Shown: piece by piece, positions 33,574 through 42,191 of the stretch
How the letters are laid out: each line of letters starts with the position of its first letter
How positions within the stretch are numbered: position 1 is the first letter of the stretch
NCBI GenBank assembly: GCA_017473015.1
Contig: JAFUNP010000025.1
Coordinates: 62,001-126,000, forward strand
Length of the DNA stretch: 64,000 bases
Direction of reading: 5' to 3'
From: Oscillospiraceae bacterium
Lineage (GTDB): Bacteria; Bacillota; Clostridia; Oscillospirales; Ruminococcaceae
Made by a program: the position numbers and the translations under genes
The notes under the pieces: generated by a model
Database searches by the model: none
The model's input: the letters and a program-made list of their open reading frames with translations, nothing else
Told to the model about the DNA's origin: nothing

Positions 33574-34584
33574 ATGAAAATTTTCCGTAATCCGGAAGTA
33601 AAGCACACAGCATTGTGGTACATACTGTCATTTTGTCTGGTGGCGGCCGGCTGCGCATATACCGGCAACACCGGTGCAATCATACCTATGGCGGTACTGT
33701 TTGTGTTAATTGCGATAATCAATATATTTTTCAGTTACCGCAGATTTTCAGCCCTTGAAGATATTTCCAGCCAGCTGGACATAATACTTCACGGCGGCGA
33801 AGGCGTAAACTTTGACCGGTACAGCGAGGGAGAACTGTCCATACTGAAAAATCAGCTGGACAAAGTAGTTCTTAAACTGCGAAAACAAACCGAGGACCTG
33901 CAGCAAGAAAAAATAAACCTGACAGATTCTATAGCGGATATTTCCCATCAGCTGCGCACGCCGCTGACCAGCATAAACCTGATAATAAATTTTCTCAAAC
34001 AAGAGGATATGGATGAAGAGCGCCGCTGGGAGCTGGCCATGGAGCTGCAGCGACTGTCCAACCGCATAGACTGGCTGATAAATGCCCTGCTGAAAATATC
34101 CAAAATTGACGCAGGCACTGCCGATTTTCACAAAGACAGGGTAATGATTTCCACCCTGCTGAAAAAACGGGTGGCGCCGCTGGAGATAGGTATGGATTTG
34201 AAAGACCAGCGATACGCAGTACAGCAAAATGGCGATGAGTATTTCACCGGGGATTTATCCTGGACAGCGGAAGCCATAGGCAATCTGCTGAAAAACTGCA
34301 GTGAGCATACTCCGGTCGGTGGCGGCATAACAGTAACGGTACAGCAGACAGCTATTTACACTCAGCTGGAAATCACTGACAGCGGCCCCGGCTTTACGGA
34401 CAGTGACCTGCCCCATCTGTTCACCCGTTTTTACAAAGGTAAAAACGCCTCTGCGGACAGCGTGGGCATCGGTCTGGCTCTGGCACGAATGATAATCACC
34501 AGCCAGAACGGCACCATAAAAGCCGATAACCACCCCGGCGGAGGTGCAAGATTTACTGTAAAATTTTATCATTCGGTAGTATAA
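33574..34584 (+). CDS. Sensor histidine kinase, short-sensor type
   Basis: 336 residues. Two N-terminal helices (about 13-28 and 33-52) with only a few residues outside, then a coiled-coil linker, a dimerisation helix with the H-box SIADISHQLRTPLTSINLII (phospho-His), and a GHKL ATPase domain (IGNLLKNCSEHTP, ITDSGPGFTDSDLPHLFTRF, GIGLALARMI). The minimal sensor matches intramembrane-sensing kinases of the BceS/VanS-like class, which often detect cell-wall antibiotics through a partner ABC transporter. No such transporter is adjacent, so the stimulus is unknown. Confidence 0.94.
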   Translation: MKIFRNPEVKHTALWYILSFCLVAAGCAYTGNTGAIIPMAVLFVLIAIINIFFSYRRFSALEDISSQLDIILHGGEGVNFDRYSEGELSILKNQLDKVVLKLRKQTEDLQQEKINLTDSIADISHQLRTPLTSINLIINFLKQEDMDEERRWELAMELQRLSNRIDWLINALLKISKIDAGTADFHKDRVMISTLLKKRVAPLEIGMDLKDQRYAVQQNGDEYFTGDLSWTAEAIGNLLKNCSEHTPVGGGITVTVQQTAIYTQLEITDSGPGFTDSDLPHLFTRFYKGKNASADSVGIGLALARMIITSQNGTIKADNHPGGGARFTVKFYHSVV

Positions 34585-34615
34585 AATATAAGTAAAGTGT
34601 CCCTTTTGAACACAA

Positions 34616-34790
34616 TGTCATTAAGTTAAGGGATTTACAAAAAAGTTAACTTAATAAAATAAACTAAAATATCATTCTGAGCGAAGCGACGCGTGCCCTT
34701 TAGGGTAAGAATCTCATCACAAATGAAACTTGAGATTCTTCGTCACGACCTTCCTCAGAATGACATATTTTTGTTATCTTACTGGCATTG
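34616..34790. repeat. Interspersed repeat R2, copy 2
   Basis: Same structure as 27098-27270: AATGTCATTAAGTTAAGGG at the left end, TCATTCTGAGCGAAGCGACG...AGAATCTC / GAGATTCTTCGTCAC...CTCAGAATGACA inside, and TTGTTATCTTACTGGCATTG at the right end (one end diverged). It lies between the kinase gene and the protein at 34954. Confidence 0.85.
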
Positions 34791-34888
34791 CTTTTGAACA
34801 GGGAGACTTTTATATTTCTTTACTCAATATTTATTACTGTAAATATTCAGTTTTTATAAGTTATATGCCTGAAAAAATAATTGCATCG

Positions 34889-34928
34889 TTGACTTTTCTT
34901 TATCACAAATATAGACTATAATATAGTC
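34889..34928 (+). promoter_or_regulatory. Palindrome and weak promoter before 34954
   Basis: TTGACT at 34889-34894 and the perfect palindrome GACTATA-A-TATAGTC at 34914-34928, containing TATAAT. The -35/-10 spacing is too long (22 nt) for a normal sigma-70 promoter, so the real -10 may differ. Confidence 0.35.
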
Positions 34929-34953
34929 ATAAAACAAAAGTGAGGAAAAACAT

Positions 34954-35625
34954 ATGATGAAAGAAATACAGGCCGAAAGAGGCGGCGCACTGGTACTGGC
35001 AGCACTGGTGGTGATGTCTATGATAAGCTCAATGCTTTTTAAAGATACAGAAGTAAACGAAAAAGATTATTCTGTGATGCCGTTTCCTGCATACTACACT
35101 GAAAATCCACAAAATATTCCGCAGATTGATGAAATTAACAGCGCCATGCCCTTCAACTGCAAAGTGGAATGGCCACAGGGCTGGACACTGTCAGAAGACC
35201 CGGGCGATGTAAACTGGCCTGTAGGCGAATTGTACACCCCGCTGTATATTTACGATGAAAACAACACACCTGTAGGGTACATCGGCTTCAATGTGTTTGA
35301 ACCTGTTGAGGGTGAAGTATCTGACAGCGAATATCACAAGACAGTATGGCCTGCACTGCGTCTGGGCAGCACAGCAGTGTGGGACCCGTTCACACCGGTG
35401 CTGACGGGCTTTGCCAGTCAGATTGGCATTGTGGATATTGAATACATGGACTACACACAGGCAGAGGGTAAATCCCGGGCTGAGGTGCCACATATAATCA
35501 CCAATGGCATACTGGCCTATGATACAGGTCTGAAAACCTATGTGGGTATAGCATTTATGCCGGGAGTGATGACCCGTGACCAGGCTATAGAGCTGGCCAT
35601 GACAGTGAGACTGTACGCAGCGTAA
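34954..35625 (+). CDS. Membrane-anchored protein of unknown function
   Basis: 223 residues. An N-terminal hydrophobic helix (about 12-30, ALVLAALVVMSMISSMLF) precedes a secreted domain rich in aromatic and proline residues (VMPFPAYYTENPQNIPQI; CKVEWPQGWTLSEDP; YIGFNVFEP). The last part has YVGIAFMPGVMTRDQAIELA. The layout recalls secreted stress or sporulation proteins, but I do not recognise a family. The ATG follows GTGAGGA. Single gene, followed by a strong terminator and then the GHL10 lipoprotein. Confidence 0.72.
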   Translation: MMKEIQAERGGALVLAALVVMSMISSMLFKDTEVNEKDYSVMPFPAYYTENPQNIPQIDEINSAMPFNCKVEWPQGWTLSEDPGDVNWPVGELYTPLYIYDENNTPVGYIGFNVFEPVEGEVSDSEYHKTVWPALRLGSTAVWDPFTPVLTGFASQIGIVDIEYMDYTQAEGKSRAEVPHIITNGILAYDTGLKTYVGIAFMPGVMTRDQAIELAMTVRLYAA

Positions 35626-35648
35626 AGACATTTAAAAAACTATTACTG

Positions 35649-35676
35649 ACAGGCGGCATTGGCCGCCTGTTTTTTG
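35649..35676 (+). terminator. Terminator after 34954-35625
   Basis: 9-bp stem ACAGGCGGC/GCCGCCTGT (35649-35657, 35662-35670) followed by TTTTTTG. Confidence 0.88.
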
Positions 35677-35878
35677 TCTATAGTCCGATGTTCGGCTATC
35701 TTTTTAAGTCTGCAAAAAATTCTGTCTATCAGGGTGATGACTGTCTATCCATATCAGACCGCTTATCAATCCCACCCTCTTTTGTGACAAAATTTTTATG
35801 TGAAATTTCTGCCATAACAGTTGGAAAAGACGGCATATATATGATAAAGTAAGGATAAAACAAACACAGGAGAGATAT

Positions 35879-37135
35879 ATGAAAAAATCTGTAAAAGCAG
35901 TGGCAAATGTGATTGCCATATTTGTAGTATTTTCAATGTTGCTGGGTATGGTGGGATGTATTTCGCCACAGCAGACGGCCGACGGCAACGGCGGCAGCAG
36001 TATTGACGCCACAGGCGCCTGGGGTGATGCGGTGTCAGACTTTCAGCGAAACGGACTGAAAGGCGTGTGGATAAGCTACATAGAGTTTCAGGGGGTTGAC
36101 TTTTCCACAGAAGAAAATTTCACTGCAGATATTACAGAAATGTTCACCAATGCAAAAAATATGGGACTGAACACAGTGATAGTTCATGCACGCAGTTTTG
36201 GTGATGCTTTCTACAAATCAGTCTATTTTCCATACAGCCATATTATCACCGGCACACAGGGTATGGACCCGGGGTATGACCCGCTGGAGATTATGGTGAA
36301 AACCGCCCATGATACCGGGTTGAGAATAGAAGCGTGGGTAAACCCCTACAGAGTAAAACTGTACAACCACCCCCAGCGGCTGTCGGCTGATAACCCTGCG
36401 CAGAACACCGCCCTGACCATCACCACAGACAGCGGTATTTACTACAATCCTGCCCTGCAGGAGGTGCGTGACCTGGTGACAGAGGGCGTGGTGGAGATAG
36501 TGAAAAACTATGATGTTGACGGCATACATTTTGACGATTACTTTTACCCGTCAACTGACGAAACCATCGACACTGCCAATTACGCTGCATACACCGGCAG
36601 TTTGTCTCTGGCCGACTGGCGCAGAGAAAATGTAAACCGGCTGATACGCCAGGTGTACGCTGCCATTAAACAGGTAAATGAGGACGTGACCTTTGGTATA
36701 AGTCCTCAGGGCAACGATGACAACAATTATTCCATGCAGTATTCTGATGTGGCGCTGTGGCTGAGGGAAGAAGGCTATTGTGATTACATAATGCCTCAGC
36801 TGTACTGGGGCTTTGATTACCGCACCAAAGGCGGCAGTGACCGCTATGCTTTCAAAACTCTGTCCTACAACTGGTCACAGTATGAAAAGCACGATAATGT
36901 AAAGCTGTTCATTGGTCTGGGGGCATACCGCATAGGCAACGGCGACGGAGGCTACAACGACCAGAACGAATGGTCCTGCGGCAATAACCTGGCAAAGATG
37001 ATACAGGTAATAAAAGCCAATCCAAACCTGGACGGCTGGGCACTGTACAGCTACAACAGCCTGTATGGAAACAGCGATTATCCTCAGCTGCAACAGGCGG
37101 AAATATCTGCCATCACACAGGAAAACAACGGATAA
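35879..37135 (+). CDS. GHL10/DUF187-type glycosyl hydrolase-like lipoprotein
   Basis: 418 residues. Signal peptide ends LGMVGC, a lipobox. The TIM-barrel domain has GLKGVWISYIEFQG, NTVIVHARSFGDAFY, RIEAWVNPYRV, DVDGIHFDDYFYP, ITFGISPQGN (as VTFGISPQG) and YIMPQLYWGFDY. These are the hallmark blocks of family 10-like hydrolases (GHL10), often tied to cell-wall or outer polysaccharide turnover. The catalytic acids are likely in the DGIHFDDYFYP and neighbouring strands. ATG preceded by AGGAGA. A small membrane protein follows after about 110 nt. Confidence 0.9.
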   Translation: MKKSVKAVANVIAIFVVFSMLLGMVGCISPQQTADGNGGSSIDATGAWGDAVSDFQRNGLKGVWISYIEFQGVDFSTEENFTADITEMFTNAKNMGLNTVIVHARSFGDAFYKSVYFPYSHIITGTQGMDPGYDPLEIMVKTAHDTGLRIEAWVNPYRVKLYNHPQRLSADNPAQNTALTITTDSGIYYNPALQEVRDLVTEGVVEIVKNYDVDGIHFDDYFYPSTDETIDTANYAAYTGSLSLADWRRENVNRLIRQVYAAIKQVNEDVTFGISPQGNDDNNYSMQYSDVALWLREEGYCDYIMPQLYWGFDYRTKGGSDRYAFKTLSYNWSQYEKHDNVKLFIGLGAYRIGNGDGGYNDQNEWSCGNNLAKMIQVIKANPNLDGWALYSYNSLYGNSDYPQLQQAEISAITQENNG

Positions 37136-37244
37136 AACCACACAAAAGGCATCCCGATTTACAGTATACCTTTTTGTGTATAGATTTCATTTATTTCAAT
37201 CAATGGATATGATAAAATTAACTAAAAAAATCAGAGGACGAAAA

Positions 37245-37616
37245 ATGAGCACGGTTTTAATATTTATTTTTGTTTTCACTGCGGTATATTTGCTGTATAT
37301 CAGCGGAATCGGTTTTTACAGTTCAAAAAGAGCCGTAACCTTTATAGGCAAAAGTGAAAAGGACTGTCTGGGGGCATCTTTTACAGGTTGCAGCGGCGTT
37401 ACTAAAAAAGTGATAAAAACAAAGGAAACAAAAGAGTTTATGCTCCATAAAGACATTCACAAAGGCGAGATTTATGTGACTGTAACCGCAAGAGATAAGT
37501 CTGCAGAATACCGATTTGATGATATGACTGCAATTCATACTGTCCCACGGGGCAGATACACCGTAACCACCGGGTTTGACTGTGCCAGCGGCAGCTACAG
37601 CCTGCAGTGGAAATAA
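37245..37616 (+). CDS. Small membrane protein of unknown function
   Basis: 123 residues from the ATG at 37245, chosen because CAGAGGA lies 6 nt upstream; a longer in-frame reading back to 37065 overlaps the hydrolase gene and is rejected. One N-terminal helix (STVLIFIFVFTAVYLLYISG) is followed by a soluble domain with KEFMLHKDIHKGEIYVTV and an end GFDCASGSYSLQWK. No family recognised. It may be an accessory of the upstream lipoprotein, judged from position only. Confidence 0.65.
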   Translation: MSTVLIFIFVFTAVYLLYISGIGFYSSKRAVTFIGKSEKDCLGASFTGCSGVTKKVIKTKETKEFMLHKDIHKGEIYVTVTARDKSAEYRFDDMTAIHTVPRGRYTVTTGFDCASGSYSLQWK

Positions 37617-37684
37617 GTGATAAACCGGCACACATCCTGTTGTATTCAAAATAGAAAGAATAGACGAAGAATAAATACATAAAG

Positions 37685-37716
37685 AAAAAGGGAGGCACGC
37701 TGTGCTTCCCTTTTTT
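37685..37716. terminator. Bidirectional terminator
   Basis: 14-bp stem with one G-T pair, AAAAAGGGAGGCAC and GTGCTTCCCTTTTT (37685-37698, 37702-37715), T-runs both ways; between the small membrane protein and the convergent hydrolase. Confidence 0.87.
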
Positions 37717-37726
37717 GCTGTCATAT

Positions 37727-38656
37727 TCAATTATTGTTTATAAACTCTGCAATATCCTTTATTACAGTCTGACCTATGTGTCTTTCTGTGCTGTACTCCT
37801 TTTTAGCCATTGAGACGCTGTCATATATGGCGTCAACAAAAGCGTGGTTGAGATTTTCATACAGTATGAAAGTCACATTGTCCCTGTCTTTCAGCAGTTC
37901 TTTGTACAGGGCAAAATCCTTGTCTGCTTTTGCCTGAAAATCTTTTTCACCCTGCATTATCAGCATCGGCTTATCGGTTTTTTCCAGATAATATGACACC
38001 GGCGGTTCTCCCATTTCCTTGAAATAATACAGTGTTGTGCCACCGCCAATCTTAACTTTCACAGCTTCTTCGTCAGTGAGGTTATACAGACCATCAAATT
38101 TACTGGTAAGCTTTTTCACGCTTTTTTCTGACAGCTTGCGTACAAGTGGGCTCATAGCTGAAAGTGATTCTTCCAGCTGGTCTGTCATCACTTCTTCCAG
38201 CCTGCGCGGTGTGCCGGCCATAATTATAAGGCCGCGATAGTCACCGCCTTCTGAATCAATGCGGGGCGCCAGCATACCGCCCATACTGTGACCGATTATA
38301 AACACCTTTTCCGCGTCAATTCTTTTATCTTTTTTCAGAATTTCTGTAGCGAGAATGGCATCCTCTATGGTTTCGGTTTTTACAGTCACCGGCTGGCTTT
38401 TGTCCCTGATAAGTCTGAAACCGTGGGCAAAGCTTCTTTTGTCGTAGCGTATGGATGCTATGCCCAGTTCAGCCAGACCCTCTGAAATATCTCTGAAAGG
38501 TGTCAGTTTTCCCACCTTTTCGTCCATATTGCTGGAGCCGGAGCCGTGCACCAGCACCACAGCGGCCACAGGGGTGGATGTATCATCAGGCAAAGTGAGT
38601 ATACCTTTCAGCGGGTATTCTGTGCCTTTTCCCACAATTATGTTTTCTTTTATCAT
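37727..38656 (-). CDS. Alpha/beta-fold hydrolase
   Basis: 309 residues of the serine esterase/acyl-hydrolase type. VVLVHGSGSSN gives the oxyanion-hole region, IGHSMGGMLAP the nucleophile elbow (Ser in G-H-S-M-G), MLIMQGEKDFQ the acid strand, and YENLNHAFVD the catalytic His. The substrate is unknown; related proteins include esterases and lysophospholipase-like enzymes. The ATG at 38656 has AGGTG 7 nt upstream; an earlier GTG (38665) would overlap that ribosome site. Cytoplasmic, monocistronic. Confidence 0.92.
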   Translation of the reverse strand: MIKENIIVGKGTEYPLKGILTLPDDTSTPVAAVVLVHGSGSSNMDEKVGKLTPFRDISEGLAELGIASIRYDKRSFAHGFRLIRDKSQPVTVKTETIEDAILATEILKKDKRIDAEKVFIIGHSMGGMLAPRIDSEGGDYRGLIIMAGTPRRLEEVMTDQLEESLSAMSPLVRKLSEKSVKKLTSKFDGLYNLTDEEAVKVKIGGGTTLYYFKEMGEPPVSYYLEKTDKPMLIMQGEKDFQAKADKDFALYKELLKDRDNVTFILYENLNHAFVDAIYDSVSMAKKEYSTERHIGQTVIKDIAEFINNN

Positions 38657-38691
38657 ATTTATCACCTGTGTATTTTGCGGCTACTTTTTAT

Positions 38692-39357
38692 TTATTCTTC
38701 ACTGTTCTTTTCTTTATTGAATTCCACATAAGAGTAAACCATGGGAATAATAACTATAACTGCAATTACCACAGTCATTGCTATGGCAGCCGCAATGCCT
38801 TCAATAAATCCACAGCCTGCTGTAATCAGCCCGCCCACAACCCATACAGGGCCTGCCATACGGTGAGTTTTGTTCCACACATTTTCACTGGCCAGTGTCC
38901 ACGGACATTTGATACCAAAGGTGTAATTGTGCTTTATCTTCGGCATATAGTTGCCCAGTACAATAAACAGCAATCCCATCAGCGGGAACATAATAGCGTT
39001 CATATCAATGGCAGCTGGCCTGTAAACAGCATAGATGTTCACCCCCAGCACCACCAGCATAAACAATGTGAAGAAAATGCGGAATATTTCAAACACCTTG
39101 CTGAATTTTTCGTAGTTTTCACCTTTCGGGTCAATTTTTTCTGCAAATGGCATCAGCAAATTACAGCCTGCGATTATACCCCACAGCATAAACAGTGTTG
39201 ATTTGTGTCCCGTGCCATCTACCTGTCCGTCAGTACCCCAGTGGGTAGGAATAATCTCCGGCATAGACGGATATGCAACCAGAAGCACTGCCAGAGCTGC
39301 CAGAAGCAGTATAAAAATAATTATATTGGTCTTTTTCCTTTTATTCATCTTATTCAT
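38692..39357 (-). CDS. sdpI: SdpI-family membrane protein
   Basis: 221 residues with about six membrane helices. The N-terminal DUF1648 block has PEIIPTHWGTDGQVDGTGHK; the C-terminal SdpI part has GNYMPKIKHNYTFGIKCPWTL and ENVWNKTHRMAGPVWVVGG. In Bacillus subtilis SdpI gives immunity to the SdpC toxin and signals to SdpR; Clostridial SdpI/SdpR pairs often occur without sdpABC, as here. The ATG (39357) has AGGAGG 5 nt upstream and overlaps the sdpR stop by 8 nt, so both are translated from one mRNA. Confidence 0.9.
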   Translation of the reverse strand: MNKMNKRKKTNIIIFILLLAALAVLLVAYPSMPEIIPTHWGTDGQVDGTGHKSTLFMLWGIIAGCNLLMPFAEKIDPKGENYEKFSKVFEIFRIFFTLFMLVVLGVNIYAVYRPAAIDMNAIMFPLMGLLFIVLGNYMPKIKHNYTFGIKCPWTLASENVWNKTHRMAGPVWVVGGLITAGCGFIEGIAAAIAMTVVIAVIVIIPMVYSYVEFNKEKNSEE

Positions 39358-39619
39358 CTTTGCCTCCTGTAAAAGAAACCACCCATGAAAGTAAATCTTC
39401 CATAACGGTAGTATTTATTTCGTAGTAAACGAATGTGCCTTTTTTCTCTATATGTACCAGTTCTGCCTTTTTCAGTATTGACAGATGGTGAGACATGGTA
39501 GCACCTGTCATATCAAACTCTTTGCCCAGGTCGCCGGCGGACATTGGGCCTTTTTTCAGCAGTTCCAGTATTTTGCGGCGGGTAGGGTCTGACAAAGCTT
39601 TTATCGTATCCTGCAGCAT
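39350..39619 (-). CDS. sdpR: ArsR-family autorepressor, SdpR-like
   Basis: 89 residues of winged helix-turn-helix: LSDPTRRKILELLKKGPMSAGDLGKEFDM (in part DPTRRKILELLKKGP), then the recognition helix GATMSHHLSILKKAELV and the wing EKKGTFVYYEI. No ArsR-type metal-binding Cys pair is visible, in keeping with SdpR rather than a metal sensor. In B. subtilis SdpR represses its own operon until SdpI sequesters it. Two matching palindromes flank the promoter upstream. Confidence 0.93.
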   Translation of the reverse strand: MLQDTIKALSDPTRRKILELLKKGPMSAGDLGKEFDMTGATMSHHLSILKKAELVHIEKKGTFVYYEINTTVMEDLLSWVVSFTGGKDE

Positions 39620-39638
39620 TATATATCTCCTTTCATAT

Positions 39639-39718
39639 TATTTAGATAATCATCTAAATATAGTATATGTCCTATAAGGTTAATTGTCAATAATATATTT
39701 AGATTTTCATCTAAATAT
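39639..39718 (-). promoter_or_regulatory. sdpRI promoter with two operators
   Basis: TTGACA (39690-39685), 17-nt spacer, TATACT (39667-39662) on the minus strand. Operator 1 TATTTAGATaatcATCTAAATA (39639-39660) lies over the start site; operator 2 (39695-39718, arms ATATTTAGAT and ATCTAAATAT around TTTC) lies upstream of the -35. Centres are 57 nt apart. The layout fits tight autorepression by SdpR. Confidence 0.85.
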
Positions 39719-39731
39719 CACATATGCAAAC

Positions 39732-39759
39732 AAAAAACAGGCTTATAAAAGCCTGTTTT
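39732..39759 (-). terminator. Terminator of the GH25 lysozyme gene
   Basis: 10-bp stem AAAACAGGCT/AGCCTGTTTT (39734-39743, 39750-39759). Confidence 0.85.
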
Positions 39760-39767
39760 GTTGTTTA

Positions 39768-42020
39768 TCAGTATGCTGTATAGCCTATATTCATATCCAC
39801 AGCACCAGGTACGCCGGCGCAGGTGCCGCTGCCTGTGTACTGCCAGATGTCATAATGATAGGCAAATGCAGGTTTGTCTACACCGTAGTGTGCCACCCAT
39901 ATATCGTACTGGGAAATCTGTGAGTAGTGCAGCTGACCTGTAAACCAGGATGCACTGGCGTAGATGCCTGCATTGTAGCCGGCGTTCTGGATAGTTTCAC
40001 AGAAGGCTTTGGCTATGGTTGTACGGGCATCTTTACTGAGCCAGTCAGCACGACCGTCGCGCCGTGAGGTGGAGTATTCGGTGTCAAAGAAGATAGGGTA
40101 TGCCAGGTGGTAACCCTTTACTGCGTTGAGGCAAAGGGAGGCTTCTTCTACAGCTTCTGCTGTGTTTACAGCCTGGGAGAAGATGTATACACCTACTTTC
40201 AGACCTGCAGCTGTAGCGCCCCGGATATTCTGTTTGAAGTAAGGGTCCTCTACCAGCACACCTGAACCATAGCCACGGTATCCCACACGGATAATAGCGA
40301 ATTCTATACCTGCTGCTTTAACTGCGTTCCAGTCGATATTCAGCTGATATTTAGAAACATCGATACCGATGCGGTTGCCCATGGAACCATCGGCGTTGAA
40401 GTAGTATGTAATACCCTGAATAACCTGTGTACCGGTTACCTTGTTACCGTTTTTATCATAGTAATATTTGTAGCCGTTCAGTGTCTGCCAGCCGGTATAA
40501 ACAGTTACCTCCTGTTTTTCGGTGGTTTTCACCTCCACTTTTTCCAGTGCCACAATAGTGTTGCCCAGGGCATCTTTCAGCGGTTCACCCTTTTCATCAA
40601 AGATGGCTACTTCCACTTTTTTCGGTGACGGAGTAGGTGTAGGTGATGGTGTAGGGGTAGCGCTTGGTGATGGGGAAGGTGTGGCAGATGGAGTTGGTGT
40701 AGGGGTAGCTGTAGCCTCAGGTGTGGCAGAAGGTGCCACAGACGATGAAGGTTCAGCAGACGGAGACGGTGACGGCTCTGCGGAAGGTGACGGTGCAACT
40801 GTCACTTCCGGTGCAGGAGTAGAAGTCTGCTCCGGTGCAGGTGTTGGGGTCCGTTCCGGTGTCGGAGTCGGAGTTGGTTCCGGAGTAGGAGTCGGGGTTG
40901 GCTCCGGAGTAGGAGTTGGAGTCCGTTCCGGGGTAGGGGTCGGGGTTGGCTCCGGAGTAGGTGTAGGTGTCGGCTCCGGAGTAGGAGTTGGGATAGATTC
41001 CGGGGTTGGCTCTGTAGTTTCCACAGGCAGTTCCGGTGTGATTTCCACAGTCCGTGGAGTGCTGGTATCCTCTGTACCAGTTGTCAGCATAACCGGCTGC
41101 AGAGCATAGGTGCGCAGAGTCATGGTCATCAGTGTGGCCAGAGATGCCGCTGCACTTTCTGAAACCGCTGAGGCAGCCTGTGATGAGGAGGACGGATATT
41201 CCAGCTTGTAAGCACCTGTCAGGTAGCCGTCTTTGTCCAGTACAGGATACAGACCGCTGGATACACCGGCGGTGTTTTTCATTGTTCCGTCAGCCATCAG
41301 CACAGGTTTGTATTTTACTGTAATTTTTTCCACATCTTTTTTCACTGTTTTTGATGTAGATGCCACGAATTCCACTGTATCCACCAGCGGCCGCGGTGTG
41401 GTCACCGGTGTGGTAACAGCATCATCATAGGCAGCGTCTTCTTTGGAAACATCTACCTTGCTTTCGTCCACTACCTTGTCAGAAACGTCTATTTCCTTGT
41501 ATTCCACTTTTTTGGAAATGGTGATTTTTACCGGTTCTGTCGGCACTATGTAACCGTCCATTTCTTCCATGGTTACGGTGTATTCGCCGCTGGCCAGCTT
41601 TGTCAGTTTGAGGAAGCCGTCATTTACCGTCCAAACTTTGCTGTAGCCGTTACCGCTGCCTTTTACAGTCAGTTTAAACTCAGGGCCTGTAACCAGCTCG
41701 CCGGCTTCGTCCAGAATCTGTACTTCCAGGTCTTCTTCTACAGAGGTGGAAACCAAACGAATTTTCACCGGGGCTTTGGACTGTGCCTGTGAGGAAGATG
41801 ACCGGGCCTGAGACGAAGACCGTATCTGTGATGAAACAGCAGAGGAGGTCGGCAGTGATGATGAAGAATCCACCTGTTCAGAGGAGGAATTGCCTGTGAT
41901 GGCGCTGACACCCAGCACCACACACAGCATCAGAGATACTGCCAGTACCGCCGCGGCTATTTTCTGGTAAGTATTGAATTTACCGAATTGTTCTTTGAAG
42001 TCGTTGAAAGATGCTTTCAC
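39768..42020 (-). CDS. Anchored GH25 lysozyme with Pro-Thr repeat stalk
   Basis: 750 residues from a GTG start with GGAG 6 nt before it. Order: cytoplasmic N-tail, one membrane helix (about 20-42), Ser-rich linker, an SpaA/prealbumin-like region (about 105-170, EVQILDEAGELVTGPEFKLT), a Pro-Thr repeat (about 339-395, plus Pro-Ser runs to about 465), a cell-wall-binding-like repeat (GWQTLNGYKYYYDKNGNKV and GITYYFNADGSMGN, about 507-548), and a C-terminal GH25 muramidase (551-750; GIDVSKYQLNIDW, FFDTEYSTS, DMNIGYTAY carry the catalytic Asp/Glu set). It cleaves peptidoglycan and may act at septa or as an autolysin. Monocistronic. Confidence 0.93.
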   Translation of the reverse strand: MKASFNDFKEQFGKFNTYQKIAAAVLAVSLMLCVVLGVSAITGNSSSEQVDSSSSLPTSSAVSSQIRSSSQARSSSSQAQSKAPVKIRLVSTSVEEDLEVQILDEAGELVTGPEFKLTVKGSGNGYSKVWTVNDGFLKLTKLASGEYTVTMEEMDGYIVPTEPVKITISKKVEYKEIDVSDKVVDESKVDVSKEDAAYDDAVTTPVTTPRPLVDTVEFVASTSKTVKKDVEKITVKYKPVLMADGTMKNTAGVSSGLYPVLDKDGYLTGAYKLEYPSSSSQAASAVSESAAASLATLMTMTLRTYALQPVMLTTGTEDTSTPRTVEITPELPVETTEPTPESIPTPTPEPTPTPTPEPTPTPTPERTPTPTPEPTPTPTPEPTPTPTPERTPTPAPEQTSTPAPEVTVAPSPSAEPSPSPSAEPSSSVAPSATPEATATPTPTPSATPSPSPSATPTPSPTPTPSPKKVEVAIFDEKGEPLKDALGNTIVALEKVEVKTTEKQEVTVYTGWQTLNGYKYYYDKNGNKVTGTQVIQGITYYFNADGSMGNRIGIDVSKYQLNIDWNAVKAAGIEFAIIRVGYRGYGSGVLVEDPYFKQNIRGATAAGLKVGVYIFSQAVNTAEAVEEASLCLNAVKGYHLAYPIFFDTEYSTSRRDGRADWLSKDARTTIAKAFCETIQNAGYNAGIYASASWFTGQLHYSQISQYDIWVAHYGVDKPAFAYHYDIWQYTGSGTCAGVPGAVDMNIGYTAY
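40838..41004 (-). repeat. 24-bp tandem repeat encoding the TPEPTPTP stalk
   Basis: About seven units of 24 bp, each like GGAGTAGGAGTCGGGGTTGG-CTCC on the plus strand, encode TPTPEPTP/TPTPERTP repeats. The mirrored Gly-Val frame on the plus strand is a by-product. Unit number is likely to vary between strains. Confidence 0.9.
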
Positions 42021-42191
42021 TTTATTCTCCCATATATCTCTTTATTTTTATATTATGCGTAATATTCTACATTATTTTTTTACAAATTTCTACATTTACG
42101 CCGAAATTTTCACAGGAAATTTATTGAATTTTTCACAATTTTATTAAATTTGTTATTGTATGGGGAAATCAATACAGACAGGCTAATAAAT

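Noticed and set aside
40838..41004. Tandem repeat that might be taken for a CRISPR array
   Set aside because: Units are contiguous 24-bp coding repeats without unique spacers, and no cas genes are present.
40522..41109. 195-codon plus-strand ORF rich in Gly-Val
   Set aside because: It is the mirror frame of the Pro-Thr repeat of the lysozyme gene; it has no ribosome site and the opposite frame codes a clear GH25 enzyme.
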